Assembly: GCF_032477075.1 (NCBI RefSeq)
Contig: NZ_JAWDXO010000010.1
Location: forward strand, 19,729 to 83,728
DNA length: 64,000 nt
Reading direction: 5' to 3'
Origin: Fusobacterium sp.
GTDB lineage: Bacteria; Fusobacteriota; Fusobacteriia; Fusobacteriales; Fusobacteriaceae
The notes beneath the pieces were generated by a model that was given only the letters and a program-made list of their open reading frames with translations, searched no databases and was not told the DNA's origin. A program made the position numbers and the translations under genes. Of this stretch, positions 8,142 through 15,805 are shown one piece after another (within the stretch, counting starts at the first letter, position 1; the number at the start of each line of letters is the position of its first letter).

Positions 8142-8426
8142 TTAAAAAAATATTATTTCAGCTTCAGCTTCATACCAAGGTCCTTCTTCATCTTCTCCTT
8201 CAGTTATAAAAAATTCTATTTGAACATCTTCTAAAGTCATTCCTACAGAATGTAACTCTTCATCTTTATAAAATTCTATTTTTTTATATTTAGTATTTTC
8301 TAATCTTTCAGCTATATCTTCTCTCATTTCCACTAATTCTAATAAATCTTCTTCTAAATTATATCCTAATTTTTGAAATTCTTTTGATAGAGTTCCTATT
8401 CTTTTTATTAATTTTTCTGATATCAT
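8142..8426 (-). CDS. small acidic protein of unknown function
   Basis: A 94-residue, strongly acidic soluble protein with no family I recognise. The N-terminal half (residues 1-50) looks alpha-helical and coiled-coil-like (LIKRIGTLSKEFQKLG, ELVEMREDIAERLE), and the C-terminal half beta-rich (VQIEFFITEG, WYEAEAEIIFF). The ATG follows a GGGGG site and starts 8 bp after the stop of the upstream 48-codon gene, so the two are probably co-transcribed and translationally coupled. The M19 dipeptidase begins 31 bp downstream, so it may belong to the same operon. Confidence 0.6.
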   Translation of the reverse strand: MISEKLIKRIGTLSKEFQKLGYNLEEDLLELVEMREDIAERLENTKYKKIEFYKDEELHSVGMTLEDVQIEFFITEGEDEEGPWYEAEAEIIFF

Positions 8427-8434
8427 TATTCCCC

Positions 8435-8581
8435 CTATTTAAATTTAAAAATCATTTTTATTTTTTTTATTCTTTTTATTACTCCAAGAGCAAACTTTAT
8501 TTTTATTATTTCAAATGGTATTTTATTTAAAGCTTTCTCCATTTGAATTTCTATTTCTTTTTCAGTCAAGACTTTTTTCAA
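8435..8581 (-). CDS. small basic protein with TTG start
   Basis: An open frame of 48 codons starts at TTG 8581 with GGGAG 6 nt upstream. The peptide begins MKKVLTEKEIEIQMEKALNK and ends in a Lys/Ile-rich tail (VIKRIKKIKMIFKFK), so it is very basic. It is followed 8 bp later by the acidic 94-residue protein. A TATAAT (8642-8637, minus strand) lies about 55 bp upstream. I recognise no family. The Shine-Dalgarno, the in-frame stop placement and the coupling to the next gene argue for a real gene, but at 48 codons in AT-rich DNA chance is possible. Confidence 0.5.
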   Translation of the reverse strand: MKKVLTEKEIEIQMEKALNKIPFEIIKIKFALGVIKRIKKIKMIFKFK

Positions 8582-8636
8582 TAGTTTCTCCCTTCATCCA
8601 AGTATTTGATTTTTCTTTGTTTTTAGTACTTTATAT

Positions 8637-8642
8637 ATTATA
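8637..8642 (-). promoter_or_regulatory. -10 box for the small-gene pair
   Basis: TATAAT on the minus strand in GAGGTATAATATAT, about 55 bp before the TTG start at 8581. No good -35 element is visible at 16-18 bp. Confidence 0.4.
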
Positions 8643-8795
8643 CCTCATATTGTACAACTTTGAAATATTTAATATAGAAAATTATTTTGTTTTATAAATA
8701 GAAATTCAATGTAATATGTGATATAATCAATAAGGAAAAGTTGTATATCTGTGAAAATATTTTTGTTTTTTTCCCTTCCTAATTTATAAATATAA

Positions 8796-9000
8796 AAAAG
8801 TAGATCACACAATTCACTGTCAAGATATAACAGTGTTTATGAAATAAAAGATGACTCTGCAATAAAAGTTTATAGAAGAAAAGCTGCCACTTATGATGAC
8901 ATTGAATCTATATTTAGTAGAAAAAAGAATATACCTGTATTGAAATATCATTTACAGACAAAAGCTTTTTTTCTGCCCAAACTGTGGTAAAAAACTTTAA
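8796..9000 (+). pseudogene. remnant of a small zinc-ribbon protein gene, frameshifted
   Basis: The stretch reads as protein (SRYNSVYEIKDDSAIKVYRR, then DDIESIFSRKKNIPVLKYHL) up to a run of seven T at 8966-8972, where the frame is lost. Removing one T lets it continue AFFCPNCGKKL to a TAA at 8998-9000, a typical C-terminal zinc-ribbon half. No start codon is present in the open frame and a TAA lies at 8793, so the 5' end is also lost. It looks like a decayed gene ahead of the LysE-type exporter. The true N-terminus and family are unknown. Confidence 0.55.
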
Positions 9001-9024
9001 TATTGATTTATTGGAGGTATTATT

Positions 9025-9648
9025 TTGGATTTAACATTTTTCAAAGGAATGATTACTGGTCTTATTTTATCACTTCCTTTTGGTCCAGTAGGAATTTATT
9101 GTATGGAAAAAACTTTGGTAGAGGGACAAAAAGAGGGTTATGTATCTTCTCTTGGAATGGTCACTGTAGATGTTATCTATGGTTTGACAGCACTGCTCTT
9201 TATCAGTAAAATAGATGACTTTATTATAAAATATGAGTGTTTCCTTGAAATTAGTATTAGTATTTTCTTGCTTGTTGTTGGTTTAAAAAAAATGAGTAGA
9301 AAAATCAAAGTAAAAAAAATAGAGCTTAGCCCTGCTGGAATTATTCAGAATTATTTCACTACATTTTTTGTTGCTTTAGCAAATGTTTCAAGTATCTTTA
9401 CTATAATAGTTATCTTCACTACTTTGAGGATATTTGAGTCTGAAGGACATTTAGTTCCTTTTCAAGTTGCTTGTGGGATATTTTTAGGAGGAGCTTCTGA
9501 ATGGTTCTTCACTACTTTTCTTCTTTCTCATTGGAGAAGGACAATCACTGAAGAAAATCTAATTAAAATATCAAGAATATCAGGTGGCCTTATATTTATA
9601 TTTGGAATAATTACTTTATTCCATTCTTTTAACAAAATTTTCTTTTAA
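9025..9648 (+). CDS. LysE/RhtB-family amino acid exporter
   Basis: A 207-residue inner-membrane protein with about six hydrophobic segments. The N-terminal segment GMITGLILSLPFGPVGIYCM has the family's GPVG motif and EGQKEGYVSSLGMVTVDVIYG matches the second conserved block. Such proteins export amino acids or related metabolites. The start is TTG at 9025, placed because TTGGAGG lies 8 nt before it and no better codon is in range. mnmA follows 31 bp later, so the two probably share a transcript. Substrate unknown. Confidence 0.8.
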   Translation: MDLTFFKGMITGLILSLPFGPVGIYCMEKTLVEGQKEGYVSSLGMVTVDVIYGLTALLFISKIDDFIIKYECFLEISISIFLLVVGLKKMSRKIKVKKIELSPAGIIQNYFTTFFVALANVSSIFTIIVIFTTLRIFESEGHLVPFQVACGIFLGGASEWFFTTFLLSHWRRTITEENLIKISRISGGLIFIFGIITLFHSFNKIFF

Positions 9649-9679
9649 ATATTAATTTACAATAATAAAGGTGGTTTTC

Positions 9680-10759
9680 ATGAATATAATAAATGATGAA
9701 TTTTCAAAATATCTCACATACAATGAAAATAATAAAAATATAACAATAGCTGTTGCTATGAGTGGTGGAGTTGACAGTTCTACTGTTGCTTACTTATTAA
9801 AAAAACAAGGTTACAATGTCTTTGGAGTCACAATGAAAACTTGTAAACCTGAAGATTCTGATGCTAAAAAAGTGTGTGAGGATTTAGGGATTTCACACTA
9901 TATTTTAGATGTAACTAAAGAATTTAAAGAAAAAGTGATGGATTATTTTGTGAATGAATATCTTAATGGTAAAACTCCAAATCCGTGTATGGTATGTAAC
10001 AAACATATAAAATTAGGATCGCTTATAGATTTTGTACGTTCTAAAGGTGCAGATTTTATGGCAACTGGTCATTATACTCAAATGAAAGATGGTATTCTTT
10101 CTATGGGGAATGATCCCAATAAAGATCAAGTATATTTTCTTTCTCAAATGAAAAAAGATAATTTAAAATATCTTAAATTTCCTATTGGTAATCTTGAAAA
10201 ACCAAAAGTTAGAGAATTAGCTCAACTTCTTGAAGTAAGGGTGTATGCTAAAAAAGATTCTCAAGAAATATGCTTTGTTGAAGATGGAAAACTTAAGGAA
10301 TTTCTAATGGAAATGAGCAAAGGAAAAGCTGGAAAACCAGGAGATATAATTGATACAAATGGAAAAGTACTTGGTAAACATAATGGACTTTCTTTTTATA
10401 CAATTGGTCAAAGAAAAGGCTTAGGAATAGCTCAAGAAAATCCTCTTTATGTTATTGAATTAGACAGCAAAAAAAATTGTATAGTAGTAGGTCCAAATGA
10501 AATGCTTTTTAAAAACAACCTTGTTGCTGATAATATCAATCTTATATCTCTTAATAATATAGAAGAACTAGATAATATGGAATGCTGGGCAAAAACACGT
10601 TCAAGAGATCAACTTCATAAATGCAGACTTGAAGTCCTTTCTAATGGAAACATTAAAGTAAATTTCATAGAAAATCAAGTAAGAGCTGTAACTCCAGGAC
10701 AAGGAGTAGTTTTTTATGATAAAGACCACAAAGTCCTTGGAAGTGGGTTTATAATATAA
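9680..10759 (+). CDS. mnmA: tRNA-specific 2-thiouridylase MnmA
   Basis: Makes 2-thiouridine at U34 of tRNA Lys, Glu and Gln. The PP-loop SGGVDSS is at about residue 30, the first catalytic Cys in NPCMVCNKHIK and the second in SQEICFV; GHYTQM and YTIGQRKGLG are further family blocks. The product is 359 residues, normal for MnmA. I chose ATG 9680, 5-6 nt behind AAAGGTGG; an in-frame GTG at 9671 overlaps that site. It sits between the exporter and the flavodoxin-ferredoxin gene, apparently in one operon. Confidence 0.95.
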   Translation: MNIINDEFSKYLTYNENNKNITIAVAMSGGVDSSTVAYLLKKQGYNVFGVTMKTCKPEDSDAKKVCEDLGISHYILDVTKEFKEKVMDYFVNEYLNGKTPNPCMVCNKHIKLGSLIDFVRSKGADFMATGHYTQMKDGILSMGNDPNKDQVYFLSQMKKDNLKYLKFPIGNLEKPKVRELAQLLEVRVYAKKDSQEICFVEDGKLKEFLMEMSKGKAGKPGDIIDTNGKVLGKHNGLSFYTIGQRKGLGIAQENPLYVIELDSKKNCIVVGPNEMLFKNNLVADNINLISLNNIEELDNMECWAKTRSRDQLHKCRLEVLSNGNIKVNFIENQVRAVTPGQGVVFYDKDHKVLGSGFII

Positions 10760-10785
10760 AATACATAATTTAGGAGGAAATGCTT

Positions 10786-11562
10786 ATGATTATTAAAAAT
10801 GTTCATCTATTTTATTTCAGTCCTACTTATACTACTAAAAAAACTGCAAAAGCTATTGCTGAAGGTTTAGGAGCTGGCTTTACAGAACATGATCTTACTT
10901 TTTCATTTGAGAGTGAAGAAGAATTTTTCCTTCAGAAAGATGAGATCGCCATTGTAGGGATTCCTGTTTATGCTGGAAGAACTCCTGTTATTACAAGAAA
11001 TATGTTAAAAAAGATACATGGAAATGATAGTTTAGCTGTGGCTGTAGCAGTTTATGGAAACAGAGATTACGATGATGCCTTACTTGAACTAAAAGATATT
11101 CTGTCAGAGAATGGATTCTCAGTTATTGCTGGTGGAGCATTTATTGGAGAACATTCTTACACTAGAAAAGTAGGTACTAAAAGACCTGATGATGAAGATA
11201 TTGCAAAGGCTACAGCTTTTGGGAAAGAAATCAGAAAAAAAATAGATACTGACACTTATGCAAAAAATATTAAAGTCAAAGGTAATTTTCCTTATAGAGA
11301 AGATATGCCAGCGAAGATATTTTCTCCTATGGCAAATAAAAATTGTATTTACTGCAGAAAATGTTATATAGTTTGTCCAGTAGGAGCAATAGACAAAAAA
11401 GATCCTGAATTGGTAGATGTTGAAAAATGTATTCATTGCTATGCTTGTGTAAAAGTTTGTACATTTAATGGAAGAGAAATACCTGGTAATCCTTTAAAGG
11501 ATATTATTGGATTTCTTGAAACAAAATGCAGCAAAAGAAAAGAACCTGAAATATTTATCTAA
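10786..11562 (+). CDS. EFR1-type flavodoxin/ferredoxin fusion protein
   Basis: Electron-transfer protein of 258 residues with an N-terminal flavodoxin-like domain (YFSPTYTTKKTAKAIAEGL, residues 8-26; IVGIPVYAGRTP and AVYGNRDYDDAL contact FMN in the family) and a C-terminal 2x[4Fe-4S] ferredoxin domain with CIYCRKCYIVCPVGAI and CIHCYACVKVC. Start ATG 10786 is 8 nt behind GGAGG; an ATG at 10780 is too close to it. It follows mnmA by 26 bp and ends at a strong terminator. The electron donor and acceptor are not shown by context. Confidence 0.88.
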   Translation: MIIKNVHLFYFSPTYTTKKTAKAIAEGLGAGFTEHDLTFSFESEEEFFLQKDEIAIVGIPVYAGRTPVITRNMLKKIHGNDSLAVAVAVYGNRDYDDALLELKDILSENGFSVIAGGAFIGEHSYTRKVGTKRPDDEDIAKATAFGKEIRKKIDTDTYAKNIKVKGNFPYREDMPAKIFSPMANKNCIYCRKCYIVCPVGAIDKKDPELVDVEKCIHCYACVKVCTFNGREIPGNPLKDIIGFLETKCSKRKEPEIFI

Positions 11563-11573
11563 ATTTATAACTT

Positions 11574-11606
11574 AAAACTGATCTTCCAATTGGATCAGTT
11601 TTTTTT
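11574..11606 (+). terminator. intrinsic terminator
   Basis: Stem AAAACTGATC / GATCAGTTTT (11574-11583, 11593-11602) with loop TTCCAATTG and a following T-run. It ends the exporter-mnmA-EFR1 transcript. Confidence 0.9.
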
Positions 11607-11680
11607 ATAAAAATTTTAATTTAAAGAAAAAAGAAATATTCCTTCCCTTTGTAAAATAATATAGGAGAAAATTTTTTAAT

Positions 11681-11694
11681 GTAACATATGTTAC
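11681..11694. promoter_or_regulatory. perfect 14-bp palindrome upstream of hcp, candidate Crp/Fnr-type (HcpR-like) operator
   Basis: GTAACATATGTTAC is a perfect palindrome. Its centre (11687.5) is 41.5 bp before the start site predicted from TATTAT at 11717-11722, the position used by Crp/Fnr-family activators on class II promoters. HcpR is a known Crp/Fnr-family regulator of hcp in anaerobes and, from memory, has GTAAC/GTTAC-type half sites in clostridial relatives. The regulator gene itself is not in the window. Confidence 0.65.
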
Positions 11695-11716
11695 TGTTTC
11701 TCTAAAAAAAATATTG

Positions 11717-11722
11717 TATTAT
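11717..11722 (+). promoter_or_regulatory. predicted -10 element of hcp
   Basis: TATTAT at 11717-11722 lacks a consensus -35 box, which fits an activator-dependent promoter; the palindrome at 11681-11694 covers the -35 region. Confidence 0.45.
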
Positions 11723-11766
11723 TAACCTATGATGAAAATGATTTACTTTAAAAAGGAGGAATTAAA

Positions 11767-13446
11767 ATGTGTAATAAAATGTTTTGTTTTCAATGTCAGG
11801 AAACAATGAAAGGAACTGGATGTACAATAGCTGGTGTGTGTGGTAAACAGCCTGCTACTGCTTCTTTACAGGATTTACTTATATATACTATTAAAGGGGT
11901 TGCTGTTTACAGTTCTCAATTAAGAAAAGCAGTCAATACAAATGAAATATTAAAAACTACAGATAAATATCTTATAAACTCTTTATTTATGACTATTACA
12001 AATGCAAACTTTGATAATGAAGCTATTATTGGTGAAATCAAACATGGATTAAAATTAAGAAATGATGTTAAAAATATTCTTATAAAAAATAATATTGCTC
12101 TAAATCCAAAATTTGAAAATATTCAGCTTACTGCATGGTCTTATACATCAGATGATCAATTAATAGAATTTTCTAAACATGATGATATTGGAGTTTTAAG
12201 AACTGAAAATGAAGATGTCAGATCACTAAGAGAATTATTAACTTATGGATTAAAAGGTATGGCTGCATATGCAGAGCATGCAATGAATCTCAATAAAACT
12301 AATGAAGAAATATTTACTTTTATGGAAAATGCACTTTTAGCAACTTTAGATGATACTCTTTCTGGAGATGAATTAACTGCTTTAGTTCTTGAATGTGGAT
12401 CATTTGGAGTTAAAACAATGGCACTCCTTGATGAAGCTAATACTTCAGCATTTGGAAATCCTGAAACAACAAAAGTAAATATAGGAGTAGGTAACAGACC
12501 TGGTATATTAATAAGTGGACATGATCTTAATGACTTAGAACAATTGCTTGAACAAAGTAAAGACAGTGGAGTAGATATTTATTCTCATTCTGAAATGCTC
12601 CCAGGACATTACTACCCAAAATTAAAAAAATATTCTCATTTCTTTGGTAACTATGGAAATGCATGGTGGAAACAAAAAGAAGAATTTGAAACTTTTAATG
12701 GACCTGTTGTTTTTACTACTAACTGTATTGTTCCTCCATTAGAAAAAGCTACTTATAATGACAGAATATTCACTACAAATGCTGCTGGATTCCCAGGCTG
12801 GAAAAGAATTCCTGTTGGAAAAGATGGTAAAAAAGATTTTTCTGAAGTAATAGCACTTGCTAAAAAATGCAAAGCTCCTACTGAAATAGAAAAAGGTGAA
12901 ATCATTGGTGGTTTTGCACATAATCAAGTATTTACTCTTGCTGATAAAGTAGTAGAAGCTGTAAAATCTGGAGCTATTAAAAAATTTATAGTTATGGGTG
13001 GATGTGATGGAAGAATGCCTAACAGAAATTACTATACTGATTTTGCAAAGTCTCTTCCTAAAGATACAGTTATTCTTACTGCTGGATGTGCAAAATATAA
13101 ATATAACAAATTACCTCTTGGAGATATAAATGGTATTCCTAGAGTTCTTGATGCTGGACAATGTAATGACTCTTATTCATTAGCTGTTATAGCTTTAAAA
13201 TTAAAAGAAATCTTTGGACTTGATGATATTAATAAACTTCCAATAGTTTATAATATTGCATGGTATGAACAAAAAGCTGTAATTGTACTTCTTGCTTTAT
13301 TATCTCTTGGAGTAAAAAATATTCATATTGGTCCAACTCTCCCAGCATTCCTTTCTCCTAATGTTTTAAATGTATTAGTAAATATATTTGGGCTTGCAGG
13401 AATATCTGATGTAGAAAATGATTTAGTAAAATTTGGTCTTAAATAA
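11767..13446 (+). CDS. hcp: hydroxylamine reductase / hybrid cluster protein
   Basis: Cytosolic Fe-S protein that reduces hydroxylamine in vitro and is thought to act as a nitric oxide reductase or nitrosative stress enzyme. The N-terminal Cys motif C-x2-C-x8-C-x5-C (Cys7, 10, 19, 25) is the form that binds a [4Fe-4S] cluster in strict anaerobes. Hybrid-cluster ligands are seen in LVLECGSFG, VVFTTNCIVPP, MGGCDGRMP and TAGCAKYKYN. Length 559 residues is normal. The start ATG follows AAAAGGAGG. It appears monocistronic and has the candidate HcpR-type operator upstream. No hcr reductase partner is adjacent; rubredoxin or the EFR1-like protein are possible donors. Confidence 0.95.
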   Translation: MCNKMFCFQCQETMKGTGCTIAGVCGKQPATASLQDLLIYTIKGVAVYSSQLRKAVNTNEILKTTDKYLINSLFMTITNANFDNEAIIGEIKHGLKLRNDVKNILIKNNIALNPKFENIQLTAWSYTSDDQLIEFSKHDDIGVLRTENEDVRSLRELLTYGLKGMAAYAEHAMNLNKTNEEIFTFMENALLATLDDTLSGDELTALVLECGSFGVKTMALLDEANTSAFGNPETTKVNIGVGNRPGILISGHDLNDLEQLLEQSKDSGVDIYSHSEMLPGHYYPKLKKYSHFFGNYGNAWWKQKEEFETFNGPVVFTTNCIVPPLEKATYNDRIFTTNAAGFPGWKRIPVGKDGKKDFSEVIALAKKCKAPTEIEKGEIIGGFAHNQVFTLADKVVEAVKSGAIKKFIVMGGCDGRMPNRNYYTDFAKSLPKDTVILTAGCAKYKYNKLPLGDINGIPRVLDAGQCNDSYSLAVIALKLKEIFGLDDINKLPIVYNIAWYEQKAVIVLLALLSLGVKNIHIGPTLPAFLSPNVLNVLVNIFGLAGISDVENDLVKFGLK

Positions 13447-13788
13447 AAATTTAATGGAGCTTGAGATATGAAAAAGTTTATCTAATCAAACTGACAATAG
13501 TATCTTCTCAATATTTAGCCAAATTCATTATAGAAAATTTTAGAACTATTAATTAATATATTAAAAAAAGACTATCTCTAGAAAGAAACACTTTTTAATA
13601 TTTGATAAAAAATATAAATATAGAATGTTTTAAAAAATTATAGCTGTTTACAACTATACAATTACATCATTATGAATGGAGTTGTGTTCAGTTAAAAATT
13701 GGCTATTAGTGAGAATATTATGCTCAGTTCACATAATATTGATTTCGTAAAAAATTCCAAATAATTTTAAATAATTAATATTAATTTT
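13447..13788. other. gene-free region downstream of hcp
   Basis: About 340 bp without an open frame of coding quality, although a good terminator appears only at its far end (13789). The middle (about 13640-13740) is less AT-biased and reads in broken frames, so it may be a decayed gene; I could not recognise one. No tRNA or repeat is visible. Confidence 0.35.
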
Positions 13789-13817
13789 AAGAGTGACTTT
13801 TTTAGCCACTCTTTTAT
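13789..13817 (+). terminator. intrinsic terminator
   Basis: AAGAGTG (13789-13795) pairs with CACTCTT (13807-13813), with an inner CT/AG and a T-rich tail TTTATT. It is the first terminator behind hcp, 340 bp after its stop. Confidence 0.7.
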
Positions 13818-13856
13818 TATCTTCAAAACCTAAAAATAGTTTTTTAAAATAAATGT

Positions 13857-13886
13857 TTGACATTCTTTTTATAGATAATATATAAT
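13857..13886 (+). promoter_or_regulatory. sigma70-type promoter of the flavin reductase
   Basis: TTGACA (13857-13862) and TATAAT (13881-13886) with an 18-bp spacer, both at consensus. A hairpin-forming inverted repeat TATGCAT / ATGCATA (13900-13906, 13913-13919) lies in the leader just behind the predicted start and could be an operator or an mRNA 5' structure. Confidence 0.85.
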
Positions 13887-13954
13887 ATAATGGTAATGGT
13901 ATGCATCATTTTATGCATAAAAAACACACTATATATTTTAATGAGGGGTGAAAA

Positions 13955-15664
13955 ATGAGAAAAAAACTGTTATGTTTACTGTCTGCTTTAACTATCATGA
14001 CATTTTCTATAGCTGATGCTAAAACTATTGAAGGTGTTGGAGCAGGTTATAAAGGAGACATTAAAGTTAATGTTACTTATGAGGGAAATGAAATCAAAGG
14101 AGTAGAAATACTTAAACATGAAGAAACTGCTTTTACTAAAAAAGCTATGGAACAAGTTACTAAAGAAATTGTAGAGAATCAAAGTATAGAAGTAGATAAT
14201 GTAGCTGGAGCTACTTATACTTCTGAGGGAATAAAAGAAGCTGTAGGTTCTGCTGTAGTTCAAGCTGGTATCAAGTTAGTAAGTAAAACACCTGCTAAAA
14301 AAGCTGATGTAGTTCTGACTGATATATCTACTGATATTGTTGTAGTTGGTGGTGGAGGTGCTGGACTTACTGCTGCTATTGCTGCAAAAGAAAAAGGAGT
14401 TAATGTTATCCTTTTAGAAAAAATGGCTATGTTGGGAGGAAATACTAACTATGCAACTGGTGGTATAAATGCTGCTAATACTTCTCTTCAAAAAAAATTA
14501 GGTATTGAAGATTCAGAAGAACTTTTCTACAATGATACTATGAAAGGTGGAAAAAATAAAAATAATCCTGAACTTCTTAAAAAGATGACTGAAGAATCTA
14601 AACATATTATTGATTGGCTTATTTCAAAAGGAACTGACCTTACAGAAGTTTCTTTCTCTGGTGGTCAAAGTGTAAAAAGAATTCACAGACCAACTGGTGG
14701 TAAGGCTGTAGGACCTGTTGTAGTAGTTGCTCTTAGTGATACTGCTGATAAATTAGGTATTGAAATCAGAACTGAAAGTGAAGTTACTAAATTAATAAAA
14801 ACTGGAGATAAAGTCACTGGTGTAGAAGTTAAACATAAAGGAAAAACTTATGTTATTTCTGCTAAAGCTGTAATTATGGCTACAGGTGGATTTGGAGCTA
14901 ATCCTGCTATGATAGAGGAATATAATCCTGCTCTTAAGGGATTTGGTTCTACTAACAGTCCTGCTATTACTGGTGAAGGTATCAAAATGGTTAAAGCTGC
15001 TGGGGCTGACCTTGTTGATATGCCTGAAATTCAAACTCATCCTACTGTTGTTCATAACAATACTGCGATGATCACTGAAAGTGTAAGAGGGGAAGGAGCA
15101 ATCTTAATCAATAGAGATGGTAAAAGATTTATCAATGAACTTGAAACTAGAGATGTTGTATCTAAAGCTGAGCTTGCTCAAAAAGGTGCAAGTGCTTTCC
15201 TGGTATTTGATCAAGGTACAAGAGAAAATCTTTCTACTATAAATGGATATGTTAAACAAGGATTTGCAGTAGAAGCTCCTACTTTAGAAGAATTAGCTAA
15301 AAAAGTAGGAATAGAATCAAAAACTTTTGTTGAAACTATTAATACTTATAATGGATATGTTAAAGCTGGTGAAGATAAAGACTTTGGTAAAAAAGGACTT
15401 CCAAGAGAACTTGTAAAAGCTCCATTCTATGCTATTGAAGTATCTCCTGCTATTCACCATACTATGGGAGGAGTTCGTATCAATACTAATACTCAAGTTC
15501 TTACTCCAGAGGGAAAAATTATCCCTGGATTATATGCTGCTGGTGAAATTACTGGTGGAGTACATGGAGGAAACAGAATTGGCGGAAATGCAGTAACTGA
15601 TATCACAGTTTTTGGTAAAATAGCTGGTGAAACTGCTGCTGATTTTGTAAAAAATTCTAAATAA
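13955..15664 (+). CDS. secreted flavinylated fumarate-reductase-like flavoprotein (FMN-binding plus FAD domain)
   Basis: The 569-residue protein has a signal peptide (residues 1-23, cut after ADA), an FMN-binding domain (about 25-95) with the AGATYTS motif where ApbE attaches FMN to Thr, then an FAD-dependent reductase domain starting DIVVVGGGGAGL near residue 127. Active-site residues of the fumarate reductase family are present: His in QTHPTV, Arg in SVRGEGA, His in AIHHTMGG and Arg in GGNRIGGN. The His in QTHPTV favours a fumarate-type over a urocanate-type substrate, but other enoates remain possible. It probably works in the periplasm as a terminal electron acceptor enzyme. It has its own consensus promoter and no heme domain. 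Confidence 0.87.
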   Translation: MRKKLLCLLSALTIMTFSIADAKTIEGVGAGYKGDIKVNVTYEGNEIKGVEILKHEETAFTKKAMEQVTKEIVENQSIEVDNVAGATYTSEGIKEAVGSAVVQAGIKLVSKTPAKKADVVLTDISTDIVVVGGGGAGLTAAIAAKEKGVNVILLEKMAMLGGNTNYATGGINAANTSLQKKLGIEDSEELFYNDTMKGGKNKNNPELLKKMTEESKHIIDWLISKGTDLTEVSFSGGQSVKRIHRPTGGKAVGPVVVVALSDTADKLGIEIRTESEVTKLIKTGDKVTGVEVKHKGKTYVISAKAVIMATGGFGANPAMIEEYNPALKGFGSTNSPAITGEGIKMVKAAGADLVDMPEIQTHPTVVHNNTAMITESVRGEGAILINRDGKRFINELETRDVVSKAELAQKGASAFLVFDQGTRENLSTINGYVKQGFAVEAPTLEELAKKVGIESKTFVETINTYNGYVKAGEDKDFGKKGLPRELVKAPFYAIEVSPAIHHTMGGVRINTNTQVLTPEGKIIPGLYAAGEITGGVHGGNRIGGNAVTDITVFGKIAGETAADFVKNSK

Positions 15665-15675
15665 TGAATTTTTAT

Positions 15676-15805
15676 AAAATAAAAAAAGAGATTGAAACAT
15701 AAGAAACATAGATTTTTTCTAATAAAAAAGGTTTGTGATTAATCACAAACCTTTTTAATTTCTAAAATATATCTCTACTTTTTAATCAATCTCTTTTTTT
15801 ATTTT
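15676..15805. repeat. 130-bp nested inverted repeat (bidirectional terminator or MITE-like element)
   Basis: The outer arms are a perfect 20-bp inverted repeat, 15676-15695 and 15786-15805, with core AAAAGAGATTGA / TCAATCTCTTTT. Inside lies a perfect 32-bp palindrome at 15725-15756 centred on GTGATTAATCAC and flanked by A5/T5. The T-runs on both sides make it a terminator for the convergent reductase and clpB genes; the outer arm runs into the clpB stop codon. The double structure is larger than a usual terminator. Confidence 0.8.

Noticed and set aside
15725..15756. Palindrome TTTGTGATTAATCACAAA as a Crp or Rex operator
   Set aside because: The half sites resemble them but the spacing is two bases short, and it lies between two convergent gene ends where no promoter is expected.
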